The translations under genes and the position numbers were made by a program. Shown here piece after piece: positions 63,264-64,000 of a stretch of 64,000 bases of DNA. How positions within the stretch are numbered: position 1 is the first letter of the stretch; each line of letters starts with the position of its first letter. The stretch comes from Roseibaca sp. Y0-43. Its GTDB lineage: Bacteria > Pseudomonadota > Alphaproteobacteria > Rhodobacterales > Rhodobacteraceae. The stretch covers positions 1 through 64,000 of the forward strand of contig NZ_JAFMPR010000006.1 in the NCBI RefSeq assembly GCF_020667835.1. Reading direction: 5' to 3'. Below the pieces are notes generated by a model that saw only the letters and a program-made list of their open reading frames with translations, ran no database searches and had not been told where the DNA came from.

Positions 63264-64000
63264 TGGCTGTCGGTCATCGCTTCGGGCGGGATCTTGCCCT
63301 CTTCGATCTTGCGGCGAACAAGGTCCACATCCAGATCCGGATGCGGGGCAAAGGACAGCGCCCGCTGCCATTGAAAGCGCGCCTCGCGCTCGCGGCCCAC
63401 AGCCCAATATACATCGCCCAGATGGTCGTTCAGGATGGGGTCCGTCGGCATCAGCTCGACCGCGCGCTCCATGACCGGAACGGCCTCGTCATAGCGGCCA
63501 AGGCGGTAGAACGCCCAGCCAAGGCTATCGACGATATAGCCGCTATCGGGCTCGGCCTCGACCGCGCGCTCGATCATGCCAAGCGCTTCGTCCAGCTTCA
63601 GCCCCTTGTCGATCAGCGAATAGCCAAGGTAGTTCAGCACCTGCGGCTCATCCGGCACGAATTCCAGCGCGCGGCGAAATTCAGGCTCTGCCCGCTCCCA
63701 TTCGCCCATGCGTTCCAAGGCGATGGCGCGGGTATAGATCAGCACCCAATGGCGGTCTTCGACGGTGTCAAGCAGGCCCAGCGCGTTGGAATAGGCTGCT
63801 TCGGCCTCGGCGAATTGCTCTTCGCGGCGCAGCAGGTCGCCCAGCGCGCTGTAGACCAGAACAGAGTCGGGCTTTTCCTGAACAAGCTCGCGCAGGCTGT
63901 CGATGGCGGCCGATACTTCGCCGCTACGGGCCAAGGCATTGGCCTTGCCAAGCTGCGCGCCCAAGTATTGCGGGCTGTCAGGCGACATGGAATCGTAAAC
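63260..64000 (-). CDS. Tetratricopeptide-repeat protein (N-terminus outside window)
   Basis: At least 246 codons of an open frame that continues past the right edge; an internal Met at 63988 is not a proven start. The sequence is a run of TPR units, such as [63 protein letters not shown] and [33 protein letters not shown]. In Rhodobacterales a TPR lipoprotein-like protein of about 550-600 residues sits before ispE. It serves as a protein scaffold; the partner is unknown. Confidence 0.88.
   Translation of the reverse strand, partial: VYDSMSPDSPQYLGAQLGKANALARSGEVSAAIDSLRELVQEKPDSVLVYSALGDLLRREEQFAEAEAAYSNALGLLDTVEDRHWVLIYTRAIALERMGEWERAEPEFRRALEFVPDEPQVLNYLGYSLIDKGLKLDEALGMIERAVEAEPDSGYIVDSLGWAFYRLGRYDEAVPVMERAVELMPTDPILNDHLGDVYWAVGREREARFQWQRALSFAPHPDLDVDLVRRKIEEGKIPPEAMTDSQ

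Noticed and set aside
1-64000. CRISPR array
   Set aside because: No regularly spaced repeats of 23-47 bases were seen on either strand.

Overview
The window is chromosomal DNA of a GC-rich alphaproteobacterium, most likely order Rhodobacterales (Rhodobacteraceae/Roseobacteraceae). The evidence is the DUF1013 protein TrcR, a TAXI-type TRAP transporter with a DctB/DctD-like pair, an MttB-family methyltransferase, a complex-I NDUFA9-like protein, the nadABC operon and overall codon use. The genus cannot be fixed from this sequence. Genes are dense, many translationally coupled by 4-bp ATGA overlaps, and no gap between genes exceeds 300 bases.

Region 1 (1-9735) is an accessory, defence-like island. 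It starts with the right end of an IS3-family insertion sequence that has cut off the front of a type III restriction (Res) gene. Then come a NYN-domain putative nuclease, an intact type III Mod adenine methyltransferase with an AT-rich, apparently swapped target-recognition segment, a 93-residue unknown protein coupled to a RelE-like/SF1-helicase fusion, a small PD-(D/E)XK-like protein, and a protein that looks like an EVE/PUA-like reader joined to a T5orf172/GIY-YIG-like domain. The island stops next to the 3' end of tRNA-Ser(CGA), a classic integration site. This combination is the best candidate for an undescribed system here.

Region 2 (9736-20094) is core: a periplasmic protein, an ArgE/DapE-type M20 deacylase, uvrB, a CoA-binding protein, a MATE exporter and the nadA-nadB-nadC operon for NAD synthesis.

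Region 3 (20385-28731) is a transport and catabolic module: an MttB-family methyltransferase convergent with a TAXI TRAP transporter (binding protein, hairpin, fused permease), followed by a two-component system whose sigma-54-type regulator has GAFPGA in place of GAFTGA. Upstream of the binding protein are two direct repeats spaced 32 bp and two perfect palindromes.

Region 4 (28790-43176) is mixed housekeeping: ychF, a sulfatase-fold membrane protein, trpA, a CAP lipoprotein, hemH, a BioC-like methyltransferase, comF, a glutaredoxin, a nitrilase-family amidase, a MarR regulator, an ECF sigma/anti-sigma/fasciclin module, an NDUFA9-like protein, tRNA-Leu(CAG), a class II aldolase-like protein and a LysR regulator.

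Region 5 (43200-64000) holds the dTDP-L-rhamnose operon (rfbC-B-D-A), pheT, trcR, an RNase T2, prmA, msrA, a flavin reductase, an acetyltransferase, ptsP (EI-Ntr), lysC, a histone-deacetylase-like protein with a coupled glutathione peroxidase, DUF1178 and DUF1127 proteins, ruvC-ruvA-ruvB, ispE, and a TPR protein that runs off the right edge.
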